The position numbers were made by a program, and so were the translations under genes. A DNA stretch of 64,000 bases from Breviolum minutum Mf 1.05b.01 (Eukaryota; Sar; Dinophyceae; Suessiales; Symbiodiniaceae): contig DF240736.1 in NCBI GenBank assembly GCA_000507305.1, positions 1-64,000 on the forward strand, given 5' to 3'. Positions 26,401 to 36,349 of the stretch are shown one piece after another; the stretch's first letter is position 1; every line of letters begins with the position of its first letter. Below the pieces are notes generated by a model. It was not told the DNA's origin. It was given only the letters and a program-made list of their open reading frames with translations, and did no database searches.

Positions 26401-28046
26401 CTCTCTCTCTGAAATGATCCACATCCTACTAGTAGTATTAGTTAGTTGGACACACACACACACAAAAACACAAAAAAACAACGATTCATAATGTACTGTA
26501 AGTCGCTTTACCTTCAGTTCCCCTTATCTCAGAATAATTGCATTGTTTCCCATTGCTTTACATTGAAGATGCCCCAAAAATAGCCGAATATGACTTTAAC
26601 CCGCCACAATATTCCTCCCAAAACCTCCATGTTCCAGTGACACCCCCACCTGTTTCCAGTCCATGCCCGGCCCCTTCAAGCTCTGCAAACATCCCAAAGC
26701 CACTGACACCGCAGGATTGAAGTTTCCTCCACTGATGCCGCCCAACGCCTGGATGGAAACCTCAGAGGTTGAAGAAGACTACCAGTAGTGACACTTCCAA
26801 CTACCAAGGCTGCATCGAAAAGACATGAATCTTGGAAGAACGATCCTTTCCAAGGACAGGATGATGGGTGGGTCTCTTGGGGGCGGATCCTTTTCAGTGC
26901 AAGACACCAAATCTGAGATCATAAATCATCATCTGCTCATTGATGTTTCAACAACGCATACCATACTCCTCCACCCGAAACCAAACCACTTAGACATTAG
27001 ACGAATCTACCCTAAAACAAACAGCTCTCCCCTGAAAATGAATTCTTGGGAGACGATCCTTTCCTTTTCCTCTTGGGTGTCGGCCAAAGTTTCAGGTACT
27101 AAATCTCAGTATTCTTCGGAGGTGATACATATTATGTCCAACATTGAATTTCAGCAAAATCAACGGCACCAAAAATTTCAACCAATAGGATTCAGCCTTC
27201 TCCCTTTAACATCCTTTAACGCTATTTTTGTGATGCCAACCCAACTTTTCCCCATGTTTTTTTGGTTTCCCACCCGAGCCCTTCCCAGTAACAAAGAGCA
27301 CGGCACCGATGGACAAACCTCCAAAAGCTGGTTTTCTCGGGGAGATTCACACTGCTGGAGATTGGAGATTACACGGTATCTGTTTAAAGATACGTGTCAT
27401 ATTTGTAAGTATATATAGGTGTTTCCAAAAACGATGGTATCCCCAAATCATTCATTTTAATAGGGTTTTCCATTATTTTCACCATCCATTTTGGGGTACC
27501 CTTATTTTTGGAAACACCCATATATATTAAAATACACATGGTCATACTGCATCAATAAATCAATTAAAAAACAAAACACTAAAGGAATAAATACAAACAA
27601 ACACAAACAATCAAACACATATAGTTAGACATGATATCACATGATACACTGCATAATTCAGTACATCATCTACTTCACCGGCCTGAAGTTTGGAACGAAA
27701 TCTTGAAGGATGCACCCTGCTTAGCTACCATTCATTTTGTGAGGTCACTAGGGTTTATCTCACATGGAGGGCCCTGAAATCCTCCTGCTCATTGGTTTGG
27801 AACCGTAGGACTGTATGCAATCAACGACCTGCAGGTGATTTTGTGGGTATGAAAAATGATGACAATGAGACCTGTTCCTACATGGTGTTTGGATTACGGC
27901 AATTCCTACCCACATGTTGTTACCCCAAAATGGCCTGCAAAAACAGAGTCTCCTGTCAAGACATTACTCTCCACCGTGAAGATCAGCAAAAAGGTGCCAA
28001 TAAACTCTGCCAAACACTTCGCTGAGAGAGAAGGTTCTGCCGCCAT
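5994..28046 (-). CDS. two-domain aquaporin (MIP family), 14-exon model
   Basis: Membrane channel of the major intrinsic protein family; water or small neutral solutes are the likely cargo. Proposed exons (minus): 28046-27953, 27327-27293, 26748-26650, 26085-25951, 25412-25344, 24274-24103, 22693-22557, 21996-21883, 8927-8853, 8462-8420, 7928-7829, 7409-7336, 6966-6790, 6082-5994. Lengths sum to 1413 bases, 470 codons plus TAG, and phases agree at every join. Each half has six likely membrane helices and two NPA boxes: GGNFNPAVSV and GGAFNPAVAF in half 1, GGHFNPAVSC and GGSLNPAVSL in half 2. Half 1 starts with ATG and AEFIGTFLLI; half 2 starts with FLGTFILVLTV directly after the cytosolic tail of half 1. 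Donors are a mix of GT, GC and GA. Intron 8 is about 12.95 kb and contains two other coding units. Alternative: two separate genes, with exon 7 ending at a TGA at 22515. Confidence 0.6.
7389..7432 (-). repeat. tandem duplication across a splice acceptor
   Basis: Two adjacent copies of about 21 bases (gggtgaaggtaaacaccaac on plus). The left copy is the first part of aquaporin exon 12; the right copy is in the intron. Both have AG just upstream on the minus strand. Only the inner acceptor keeps the aquaporin frame. Confidence 0.7.
8995..9097. repeat. hairpin element, family A
   Basis: About 103 bp; arms CTCTGGTAAACTTACATAGC and a near-exact inverted copy ending TTAGATTACCGGAG. Centre CAATAGGAAATACATTTTTC is shared with other copies. 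It sits 68 bp upstream of aquaporin exon 9. Confidence 0.75.
9739..9855. repeat. hairpin element, family D
   Basis: Arms TACACCCTGGAAAAAACGGC and the inverse GCCGTTAAATTTCGGGGGTG. The interior AAAGTCATGGAGGTTGGTT recurs at 35025-35140. Confidence 0.65.
10198..18483 (-). CDS. glycosyltransferase-like gene (partial exon model)
   Basis: Exons seen (minus): 18483-18395, 18141-18025, 17794-17656, 16855 to about 16792 (or 16775), 15240-15068, 14558-14506, 13743 to about 13551, perhaps 11174-11116, 12622-12503 and 10332-10198 (stop TAG). The first three chain in phase 0: PHQKLRRSLRCNPTK, then WFDLPGVADYEDAWMVGSSM, then LQVRPLLQQEHFRTNP. Later exons add a helical stretch (QMLLALQEVLHATEQLNPLV) and DAFEECHRVHWKSLCVQ. 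The key exon at 13.7 kb reads FDLLYLDFDTVLLQDPVP and, after a spacer, LNTGVIYARANLRTVAFWER. That layout (hydrophobic-D-F-D-T-V, then N-T-G) matches nucleotide-diphospho-sugar transferases of the GT77/DxD type, which use the acidic pair to bind metal and sugar nucleotide. The last exon ends HGTSRKPLILH. At least one exon around 13.8-14.4 kb is missing and the start was not found. The whole unit lies inside the proposed long aquaporin intron. Confidence 0.45.
10858..10929 (-). CDS. weak exon candidate
   Basis: Open segment after a good acceptor reading GETQIASDVTGPDILSGIGL. It lies between two likely exons of the glycosyltransferase-like unit; its donor is unclear. Confidence 0.25.
12503..12622 (-). 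CDS. exon of unknown domain, probably same gene
   Basis: Exactly 120 bases, phase 0 at both ends, AG acceptor and GT donor. It encodes FAALLGVEKVSLNGEFHAAV followed by ATLRWALLDPVNEFVTSKA. GC-rich against AT-rich flanks. It joins in phase to the last exon 10332-10198. Confidence 0.6.
13551..13743 (-). CDS. glycosyltransferase DxD exon
   Basis: This exon carries the catalytic signature described for the gene: D-F-D within LYLDFDTVLLQDP and a downstream SECLNTGVIY. The acceptor is AG before GTTTCGATC. The 3' border is uncertain, with a GC donor proposed after WER; a second short block (13515-13459, EVSLFKQTMHH) may be the next exon after a very short intron. Confidence 0.55.
16999..17460. repeat. 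long TTG / TTGTGG microsatellite with an N
   Basis: About 460 bp of (GTTGTG)n grading into (GTT)n with GCT and GAT variants, ending in GTC repeats. One undetermined base at 17143. All frames are open as homopolymers (Asn, Thr, Val, Leu), so the long ORFs here are artefacts. It lies in an intron of the glycosyltransferase-like gene. Confidence 0.95.
18978..19082. repeat. hairpin element, family A
   Basis: Arms CTCTGGTAAACTAACATAGC and the inverse GCTATGTTAGTTTACCGGAG are nearly perfect over about 40 bp including ACCACCAT/ATGGTGG. The interior has TACATCTTCAAATGG as in the 31.8-kb copy. Confidence 0.85.
19421..21740 (-). CDS. helical protein of unknown function, 5 exons
   Basis: Exons 21740-21660, 21613-21527, 20718-20597, 20372-20069 and 19510-19421 (stop TAG) chain in frame: 81+87+122+304+90 bases = 228 codons. 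Segments include GRSIPKSSNKKIWQHIKDIW, SEETFGSFLTPRPICGVSLD, AFEILQAAKGMQESLRRAFE, ALSLLRFLRWCEQLLLITTM and VFAALFDNPFFLTPGEAP. Mostly helical and soluble-looking with one hydrophobic patch; I recognise no family. The first intron (46 bp) is very short, and the 20597 donor is read as GC. No start codon was found. Aquaporin exon 8 ends in phase 0 at 21883, only 142 bp upstream, so this could also be an alternative 3' end spliced to the aquaporin transcript. Confidence 0.5.
20465..20600. repeat. imperfect tandem repeat in intron
   Basis: Two diverged copies of a segment containing GCTAAGMATCCTGATAAAT, about 90 bp apart; the right copy overlaps the donor of the exon ending at 20597. Confidence 0.45.
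21883..28046 (-). CDS. aquaporin domain 1 plus first helices of domain 2 (exons 1-8)
   Basis: Exon 1 carries the start and helix 1 (CLAEFIGTFLLIFTV). Exon 2 holds helix 2 (FGGLSIGAVLF). Exon 3 holds loop B (ISGGNFNPAVSVALG). Exon 4 holds helix 3 (IYSVVQILGGLLAALSAV). Exon 5 holds helix 4 (ELLYTFMLLGG). Exon 6 holds helix 5 and loop E (YYALAIGFCVV, LSGGAFNPAVAFAL). Exon 7 holds helix 6 (FLYIIFELVGALLAALAF) and a basic tail ending QLCSYLAK. Exon 8 opens FLGTFILVLTVTCN and ends MIYALG. Exon 7 to exon 8 joins in phase 0 with a GT donor, giving YLAKFLGTF, close to the usual YLAEFLGTF start of a MIP domain. This join is the main sign that the two domains are one protein. The second NPA box is followed by Val, not the Arg of classical aquaporins. 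Confidence 0.7.
23962..24085. repeat. hairpin element, family B (expanded copy)
   Basis: Starts TAGGATCCATATATGACATA and ends with inverted ATACACGGATCCTA; the core repeats TTTACCTACATTTACC against GGTAAATATAATGTAGG. It lies just past the donor of aquaporin exon 6 (24103). Confidence 0.75.
24838..24926. repeat. hairpin element, family B (best copy)
   Basis: An almost perfect palindrome: GGATCCATGTATGGTATATT and its reverse complement flank a roughly 15-bp centre; outer bases CCCAAA/TATGGG also pair. Located in aquaporin intron 5. Confidence 0.9.
26824..27112. repeat. duplicated intron segment
   Basis: Sequences at 26824-26925 and 27038-27112 share GACGATCCTTTCC-like and CTCTTGGG-like blocks and end with ACCAAATCTGAG or ACTAAATCTCAG. 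Both lie in aquaporin intron 2. Confidence 0.4.
27412..27528. repeat. hairpin element, family C
   Basis: Arms GGTGTTTCCAAAAACGATGG and the inverse ending TTATTTTTGGAAACACC, with inner GGTATCCCCAAA against TTTGGGGTACC; flanked by TATATA on both sides. Single copy noticed, in aquaporin intron 1. Confidence 0.7.
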
Positions 28047-28747
28047 TTCGGTTCGATATCGATTGCTGCAACTCGTTGCAAGAGGGAAAGTATGGATTAA
28101 TCCAAGGCTTAAGCCAGATTCACGGGAAAAGACTCGGTTGCTTCAGTGAGATGCATGTGAGTTCCTTGCTTTAAAGCAAATAATTATATACTCATATCTG
28201 CGGGGAACAAGAAAAGGCCAACAATTTATCGCACGCATCTAAAAATTCTGGATTTTCTGGATAGATCTTGAAACTGCAAAGTGCGGTTTTGTGACTCATG
28301 TTAAACCAGGAGTATGTATCCAATTGATTAAAAAAAACAACAGCATATTTTTTTCAAGTGCAGACTGAGAAGCCTGAGCACCAAATCTCAGCCAGTAGGG
28401 ACCAACAGTAGGTAAAGACAGGTAGAACGGAATAAGTCGAACAAATTGTGTGTTGAGCGGGGCGTTAAAATTCACTACGGGACTGTACATCCGGCACATA
28501 CAGCGCTACGATGTCCATTAAAAGGAGCAGAGTAAATAAGGAAATTCGTGTAGCCCTCAGCGGGCAATCATACAAACAGTGATTCAACAGCGCTTAGAGG
28601 GAACTAGCACAAGGACTGTATGGCAAATAATTTTCAGCAACAACTTTGCATCCTGCAGGATGCGCATTCGGTGACGACAATTCGGTGACGAAACATTCGA
28701 TGATGAAGGGGCCAAGGGATAGCAATATATGAAGACAAGTTTGATGT

Positions 28748-29167
28748 TTATGCAAAGACACCCTGGCGCTCCCTTGCGTTTTGTATAACAAAATTTTGAT
28801 GCTCGGGGTCGTCATAATCGTATTCATCAGCCCGTCCTAACTTCTCAAAGGCATCCTTAAAAGCTTGTAACAGCCAAGAAGTACGGGGTTTGCCGGGTCT
28901 TCGGTATTCAATTTTTGGAATAAAAGTGTTATATTCAAACAGAACTTGTCTAAGGCGATCATCTGGGCTAGACCTCAGAATGTGTCCGAAAAGCTTTAAT
29001 TTCTTGTTTAACCAGGTATGAGAAAAGAGGTCAATACGAATCTGATAGCTAACTCTCAAAATGTCCAATACTCTTTGATTTGTGATGGATCGATCAATAA
29101 ACAGCAATTGGCAGGCGTTTCTTTCTCCAATTTCAGGGGGGGCCAATTCTTTGATAGCAACCAACAA
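28748..29167 (-). mobile_element. 5'-truncated LINE, C-terminal tail of the polyprotein
   Basis: A 139-codon open segment ending with a stop. It contains LKLFGHILRSSPDDRLRQVL, then RRPGKPRTSWLLQAFKDAF. The G-H-[IV]-[LV]-R, R-x-G-x-P-R-x-x-W pattern is the conserved tail found after the reverse transcriptase domain of many non-LTR elements, where the protein contacts RNA. The catalytic domains are absent, as expected for 5'-truncated insertion during target-primed reverse transcription. It lies about 700 bp upstream of the aquaporin start. Confidence 0.75.
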
Positions 29168-29169
29168 GA

Positions 29170-30050
29170 ACCACCATGGCTCTTTAACAGGAATTCACCC
29201 CCTTGGCTGGGGCCAGGTGCCATGAACCTCCAGCACCTGCAATCTGTTGAAGAAGTTGTTTCAGAGGAATGAAAGCAAATATGATTTGCATGGATTTTAT
29301 GATATTTCAAGGCTGAATCCATATACTGAAGATATGTTTAAAGAAACATGCAAAACTCAGACATAATGTAACTCATGTATATAATTATATATATACGCCC
29401 TTTCAAGAGCGAACAAAAAACGTGCTTTCGAATAGATTGAGAAATTTACGTCTGCATACTTTGTGGACTTTGGAAGCTACGCAGCAGGGATCACCGGCAA
29501 AGGAGTAGCCTTTTCGAACAAAAATCTCCTTTGATCTTTCCAAGCCTGATGAGCAAAATGTTGAGTTTTTGCTATCATTGGGAGGTTGGATCAGTGATTC
29601 CTTAATCATTAATCGTCGATCCCTCCAAGTTCATTTTCTCAAAACTTAAGAAGTAACGAGCTGCTTCACTTATATGTGCCTGATGTGAGTGGAAATGGTC
29701 TAATCACATCTTTGAGTCACTGCTGTTTAATGCAGATGTTCTTTTCAAATCTTCAGGTGTTCCTCTAAACTCCGAACTTTTTTGGTTCCTAGCTTGCAGG
29801 AAGCACTCAGAAATCAATACTGAAATCAACTCAGTGCACGCTGAATTTACAGTAATGTGATCACGTTTGATCAAACATCACAACATCAAACACATACCAC
29901 AAATATTTACATGGATGCATTATTTAGAAAAAAAAACTATCATATGTAAACATATCATAAATGTGCACATATGCAAGATTTTTTTCAAATACAACGACTC
30001 GTGTCAAATACACATAAAATCATATAAAACCCGGACACTGCTGCTTTTCT
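29170..30050. other. noncoding AT-rich stretch
   Basis: No exon-like segment seen on either strand. Confidence 0.55.
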
Positions 30051-30490
30051 GACGCTTGCTCTTATTGCTGTCATGCTTCCAACATCTCCGGACCCAGGAT
30101 TCGGGTAGGCCTGGAACTGCAGTAGGCGGTAAACCTCGGGTGGCAACGACGTGATCCGGGTGAGTGGTTCTTAAAGCCGGGTCGTCTAGAGGGAAAACAA
30201 GATGTTGGCAAAACCAGGGATGTGTGGTCCATGATTTTTTATCCTAAATAGTTTGTGGTCATGATTCTTATCTAAAACATGGCGGGTCCGGAAAATCCCT
30301 CATTGGCAGATGCATTTCCGAAATTCTTATGCTTCTACTGCCGTAGCAATCGCCCCGAGCAACAATTTGCCCAATAGGAAGGGGTTTGGGGTAACGGGAG
30401 TAAGGATGGTTGAGCAACCTTCTTTCACATGCTCCCCACCCTCTTGATTTCCCCTTCTCCTGGGCTCCCCTTGCTGTCCTTTGGTCCATA
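30051..30490 (-). CDS. possible exons of an unidentified gene
   Basis: Two minus-strand segments have coding-like composition: 30489-30268 (RRLLNHPYSRYPKPLPIGQI, then GDCYGSRSIRISEMHLPMRD, stop TAA) and about 30161-30060 (RITSLPPEVYRLLQFQAYPN) after an AG. They are not obviously in phase. No family recognised. Confidence 0.3.
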
Positions 30491-30506
30491 GATCATTGAC
30501 CTGCAA

Positions 30507-31331
30507 ATGGGAGCATCAAGCACCCCAGCAATCATTAGAAAACGAATGCAAGAAACAAAACTCCAGCAACTTCTCTCTGCATATGACTTTTCTGTGGGGG
30601 AAATGTTGAACACCAAAACGTCGGGATCTGAAGGATTTTCTTCCCAAGTCAATGACTTCCATGGCTTAGTTGACCCCTCAAGAAGAACCGAGTTCAACTT
30701 TCTAAACTCAATTTTGGGAACTGCTCAAGTTTTTTTTCACCCCCTGGTTGAACAAGGTTTGGAAACAGCGTTTGAAAAACTGCAGGAATTGGACAATTGC
30801 CTCCAATTTGAGCGTAATTTCATTCAGAGCACCCAGCAGCAGTGTATATTTTGGGCAAAACAAGCATTCAGCAACAGTTTTTTAGAATATTCACCGCTTT
30901 GTTTGTGCATAGTTCAAGTTGCCTCAAAGCCAACATCAGCCAATCAACCCTGGATCCCAAAGTGACATCCACAACCTTACCCTAAGGATCCCAACACAGG
31001 AACCAACACATTTTTTTGGACAAGAAAACCATGCAGAAACCATGCCGGGAACTTGCAGAAATCATGCCAGGAAGACTCCCGGAACGAGATATTTTGCTTG
31101 TATTCAAAGTCCGACCTTGGTGCAGCTGTGGCGGGAAGCGTCATCTATGAGATCTATTGGCGTTTCAGCGGGGAGGCGTTTGACGGTTTAAAAGAGCAGT
31201 GGAAAATCATCCGCATATCCATGCAGATGTTTGATGTTTCTAGTTCAAGGATGAAGGTGGCAACAAAGATCCGTCTATTTGTGATACCCTCATATGCCAG
31301 GAAATTGATACTTGTATCCTCTTCTACTTAG
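30507..31331 (+). other. unresolved open stretch
   Basis: A 152-codon plus-strand ORF (30507-30965) and a GC-rich block at 31110-31185 that is open in several frames on both strands. On plus it can read GAAVAGSVIYEIYW, faintly like a last aquaporin helix; on minus TVKRLPAETPIDLIDD. No choice is possible from the sequence. Confidence 0.2.
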
Positions 31332-31794
31332 CTGTCTCATGCACCTAGTCTTGGATCAAATTGTGTCAAGTTTGGGTTGTCAAATGTACTGTATTCCTTC
31401 AAAATCGGTTGCCACATGAAATAGAATCCAATCGAAAAAGGCCATCTGCATTCACGTTCTTGGTTCAACTGGGCGCAATCTGCTCTAAAGTATGGGCCAA
31501 GCCAAGTCCGGCCTAAGTGAAAATCTGTTTGTTTGATGTTGAGATTTCAGGATTCCATCTACACGTATCCATAGCGGAGTCTTGGGCAAATACCTGTGCA
31601 GCCTTGGCAGTTGAAGATGGAAGCATGCAAGTGGAAATTCCCCATTGAAAACACTAGAACACCCATACATACTCAGGAAACTCCATTAAAACGTCTTGAA
31701 ACAAAATAGTTAGAGTTTTGTTCAAAAAACACCATCCATTTCCAGCTTCCAGCCGCAAAACTTTAGGCCCATACCATCCACAAGGTCACATTTA

Positions 31795-31898
31795 CACCCT
31801 TGAAAACTACCATGACTGACTGGAAAATCACCATTTTCAATGGGAAATACATCTTCAAATGTTGGATGTTCCAGCCAGTCATGTTAGTTTTTTTTTGG
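31795..31898. repeat. hairpin element, family A variant
   Basis: Arms AAAACTACCATGACTGACTGG and CCAGCCAGTCATGTTAGTTTT; interior CAATGGGAAATACATCTTC matches the family centre although the arm sequence differs (CATGACTGGCTGG replaces CATAGCAATGG). Confidence 0.7.
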
Positions 31899-31899
31899 G

Positions 31900-34400
31900 G
31901 GGGTAAGGGGGTAAACCTTTGCAAAAACCGGAGCCTCCACCCAAGCAGCCCTTTTCTCTCGTGGAACCCCAAAGCTGCACATCTCTGTCGTCAGCTTTGT
32001 AAACTGTCCACGTTTTTGTTGGACCGAGCTCCGTGAAACCATTCTTTGGACCAGGATCATCTGACCAGTGAGCTGTGCAAATGGGCATTCAAAATGGTTT
32101 TCCGAAGTACCTGCACTACTTTTTAAACGACCAAGGAAATGTCCAGCATCCAAACATATCCAAACAAAACGTGTTTTTTTAAATTGTACTTCTTGATCAA
32201 AATATCAAAAATACTCTATTTGTTTGTAGAGTAGAGGGATTTGGAGAAATCGAAAAGCATGCAATCATGTTCTTTTTGAACAATCCATGTGATTAACAAA
32301 AATAAACTAGAACTCTCCTTGCATCTCACTGATCAGTGAGTCATATGCTGGTCTGCTCCCTTGTTTTTGGTGCTTAGTGTGCTGGTCTTTGAAGTCCTAT
32401 CGTTGTTGGGAAACCTACCTGAGAGTTTCCAAGCACGAGAAGCTATGAAACAATTAAGCAATTCATTGTTGCTGGCCCTGGTGTAGCATTATTCTCCAGG
32501 TAGTTCTATCAATTTTCGAGGGATCTAGACTCACACAATCACAGTAGTTGATATCAGTCCACTAGCCACTATTGCAAATAAGCAGCAAGAAAAAACTTTC
32601 CACGGCTCAAAATGGGCATATAGATTGGAGGTAGGGTTTTCTAAACCTCCTTTTGCGAAACATTCCATCGAAAATTGAGTAGGACCTTACCAGCAGCGGA
32701 CCCCTAAAGTAAATTGCTGGAGCTATGGGATACTCAGGACTAAGGGTCCGTTCAGTGGGTCCTGTTGGAGATTTCTTAGAAACATATGAATCCAACTGAC
32801 CAAGATCCCAAAACGGGATAGATATATCAAGTTAAAATTCCATTATGTATCAGATGTTCAAATCTCCTTTTGCTATATCCAAACCTGAACCCTGAAACAG
32901 GACTTCAAAGATCTTTCTGTATTTTCTCCCCATCGCTCCACGAAGGAGTAACAGCACAAAGTCTCTACGGATGGCACATCTACCACCAGCTGCCAAACTC
33001 AGGGAAGTTTTCCGAATCCAACCAATGCTTGTAAGGTGCTTTCCACCACCACCACCCTGGATGAGATCTTAGGAGTTCAGCCATGTAATTTTTGGAACCA
33101 AGATGATTCTCCTTCCAAACTTGAACCTCCCAACGTCTGATTTGAATGTTTCCATCTCTATGTTTGGCAGGCTGCTAGTTGACTATGCATTCAGATAATC
33201 GATGTCTATAAAGCTGGAGGTCTGGCCTGCAGAGGCTTTTCAGAATTTTTCAGCAGGTCGTGATGTTTCATGGATAGTTTGTGTGTGTGTTTTCTCCGGT
33301 CAAAAAAAAAACTGCAATCACACAAAAAGGAGATAACATGAGGTAACTCTGTAACTTTGATTTCAAAGCTTGGATGCCTTAAAATCCGATTGCGGATTTT
33401 GGGAAAGGATTTTGGGAAACAAACCAGGCAGCTTGGTGGGCAAATTTGCGACCAATCCCACCAAAATCGAACACCCCCCAAAAACCAATCAGGAACATGC
33501 ATGCAGATGACCCCTGGAAAGAAGACTTCGGATATTTCTAGATTTGGGAAATTTGGGAAAATGAAATCTCTTTTCCAGTTGCAGCTGTTGAATTTGCAGG
33601 CTCATGTAATTGTGGTTTAGGCCGTGTAATTCTATTAAGCTGGAGGGGCTCCAAGTCACCAAGCCCAAATCAATCAAATTGACCACATATCGTGTGTTCA
33701 TTGCTAGGTCATCTGCAAAGATACCTAAGGGTGCTTAGTACACATCAATCTCGAAATCTTCCATCTTTGGCATATTCTACGTAATGCCAAGTCTGGATGA
33801 ATAAAAGCGCTATCTGATTTTTAAGGACTGCCTCCCCCAATCAAAACAGGAATTTCATACTTCATCCAAACACGGCGCCTATAGGTGTTCATATAGGTGT
33901 TCATATGATTCATATGATATTCATATGGATATATCAAATATTATACTAATAGCTTCAGAGCTTGGGGTACAAATTGTGTATGAGTTTTCTTCCAGCTACA
34001 GCTACCCTTTCAGGAATGCCTGAGGCCAAGTGGAACCAGGTCCCACCTGAAGGTGAAAAGAAATGGCCAAATTGGGTGCTGGGAGGCTTGTTTTTTAAAT
34101 ATTTGATGGGTTTAGAAGATGGCAAAGACTGAGGTTCTCAAGATGTTTTCATTTGATCATTTGATGAACATGTTGTTCATTTGTCATTTGTGTGCAGTTT
34201 GTTTTCGATTGTACTGCCGCCAAAAACAGTGACAGTGATGTCAAAACAAGGACTAGTAAACATTGCAACTTCATCTACTTCTGTTTCCGACCAAAATCTT
34301 GAAAGCTCGAAAATGATTCCGAATCTATTGTTCCTGAATCTTGCCATTTTTCCTCCCAAACAGGGTCACTATGAAAATGGAACACCTCTCATCCCCCAGT
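31900..34400. other. gene-poor stretch
   Basis: Several short ORFs but none with exon-like borders and composition that I trust. Confidence 0.45.
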
Positions 34401-34410
34401 TGTTTGCCAC

Positions 34411-34504
34411 CTGTCAGGCTGGGATCTCGCACGGCCTGCGTGGCACTTTCGCCATTTTTCGTCACACGGGCCGCCATGGCCACCCGAGCTGTTTCGACAG
34501 GAGC
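34411..34504 (-). CDS. exon candidate, unknown product
   Basis: GC-rich, AG acceptor and GT donor. One frame reads PVETARVAMAARVTKNGESA followed by TQAVRDPSLT. May be a downstream exon of the deaminase-like gene or of a following gene. Confidence 0.4.
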
Positions 34505-34893
34505 CTGGCAACTGGCAACGGTTATTCACCCTGTTGGTTGTAGCTTGGAAAAATGGAGGGGGTCATGTTTAAGGTAGGCAAATGTACATTTTCCAAATGT
34601 AACCATGTAATCCCTATTTGATTTGATCAAAGATGGGTTTATTCATTTGGGGTTCGGGAATTGTTTGATTTGTCTGGCACCCAAAACTTTAGCTGATCCT
34701 TAAAACAGAGCACAACAATAGCCGATTTTATGGGGCTGTGTTGTCAGAGAATGTCAGAATTTAAAGGTTTCAACCTGCTAAAGGATGTTGGAAATTCCGA
34801 TAGGCTATAAAAAACTTCACACACAAACGCGATCCTTGCACATTTTTTCTTAACAGTCTTAACCAGGAATGTGGGGAGACGCGGGAGCGTCCT

Positions 34894-34986
34894 TCAGTTA
34901 AGGGTTCCTTCAAAATCCGACATCGACGATGTGAGGCCGATGTGGGCCTCCGAAATGCCGACCACATCACTCTGCTGCATGGAGAC
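34894..34986 (-). CDS. exon candidate with stop, unknown product
   Basis: Good acceptor, then VSMQQSDVVGISEAHIGLTS and SMSDFEGTLN before TGA, exactly 31 codons. It may be the last exon of the gene upstream (deaminase-like) or be spliced out before the TGA through a GA donor after DFE. Confidence 0.45.
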   Translation of the reverse strand, partial: VSMQQSDVVGISEAHIGLTSSMSDFEGTLN

Positions 34987-35024
34987 CTGCTACTACTGGC
35001 GGGGGATCTCCCATCATCCGACCA

Positions 35025-35140
35025 CACACCGTGGAAAACTAACGGCTGGAACCCAAAGTCATGGAGGTTTGGTTTCAGATGATTTTCCTGATCTCAAATT
35101 TGGGTGATTTTTAGGTTCCGTGTAACTGCATCATTGTAGG
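35025..35140. repeat. hairpin element, family D
   Basis: Left arm CACCGTGGAAAACTAACGGC and interior AAAGTCATGGAGG match the 9.7-kb copy; the right arm is degraded. It ends 39 bp from the acceptor of the exon at 34986. Confidence 0.55.
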
Positions 35141-36257
35141 GTTTCTCACTGATGATTTTCCTCTGGTGCAAACCTGTGATCCGTATGGGTAAATATGGTT
35201 CTGATAAAACATCATGTGGCATGCAGCATGCAATATCAAACTGGCAATACAAATGTCTAGGCGTATAGAATGCCAGTTCAATCAATGACAAACAATGATG
35301 ATATATCATTATATATTCATCTGTATGTACATAAATATATGTATAGCTTATCAGAAAGGTATACACACATATGTACACATATAGTATATACATTGATGTA
35401 CCAACTTTAAATAATGCAGCTATACATCCCTGCAGTTCATGTGCTTTTCTTTTCTGGCCCACGAGTTGGGCCGTCCATAAGTCTCAGCGAGGCTCCACCA
35501 AGATGGCAAGGTTTTCAACTGTAAATTTTGGTGCCAAAATAAACTTAAAGAAAAAATACATGGATTCAACATCATCAGTTTTGTTGGGTTGAATTTTCGA
35601 ACCTGGATTTCTAGTTGTTTTTTTACTTTTCAACATTGCTCTTTTTTGGCTGGGAGGGAAATTCCCCTCGTAGCTTTAAGTAAATGGTGCAGGTCAAGGT
35701 GTAATTCAACAAGACCTACGTGAACCAGGTGGTGGCTGTTGTGGGAGAAAGTCATCTTACCTATCTTCTTCCTTAGTAAAAACAAAAACGCTAAGCTTAG
35801 CAAACTAACCTGACAAGGGAAAATCACCAAGTTCACTCTGTAAAAATCGTTCGAATGTCCAAGCCACTGGAGCCACTTGCCAAAAACGGTGAAGTGAATT
35901 CTTCCAGTCCTTCAAAGTTTGGAGCTTGCCGCTTTCCCCAAGTGCCAGGGTTGTGGGTGGCCCAAAATCTTGGGCATTTTATTTTTCGAATCCACCGAGT
36001 TTCTACTCGAAAATAAACAGTGAAACATGATATTAAATGTTTGGCGGGCTAAAATGTGGGAGTTATGATGCTGTATGAGCGAACCAATATTTCACCAAGC
36101 TCGAAAAATCATGAGATGAGGTGAAATGTAAAGTGAAGGGATTTCAATCCAGAATCCCTTGTAACTTATATCACCTTAGAACCTTTCAGGGTGAGCTGAC
36201 ATCATTCTCATTCACCCAGAGGGCCAACATCCATCAAGGCTCTTCCTTCGTTCACAC

Positions 36258-36349
36258 CTGGTGCCCTGGTATTTTCCATGCGCTTTTTCTAAGTTGTGGA
36301 GCACATCTACGGCTTCCCTGAAGTCAAGGCTTCGGCCCCTCCCGGGCAG
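36258..36349 (-). CDS. exon candidate near end of deaminase-like gene
   Basis: Reads LPGRGRSLDFREAVDVLHNL then EKAHGKYQGT; a GT donor follows CCAG. The left border is ambiguous (36349 or 36317) and phase with the previous exon is not settled. Confidence 0.4.

Noticed and set aside
31110..31185. Plus-strand aquaporin helix 6 (GAAVAGSVIYEIYW)
   Set aside because: No NPA box or other MIP segment on the plus strand nearby; the block is open in several frames on both strands.
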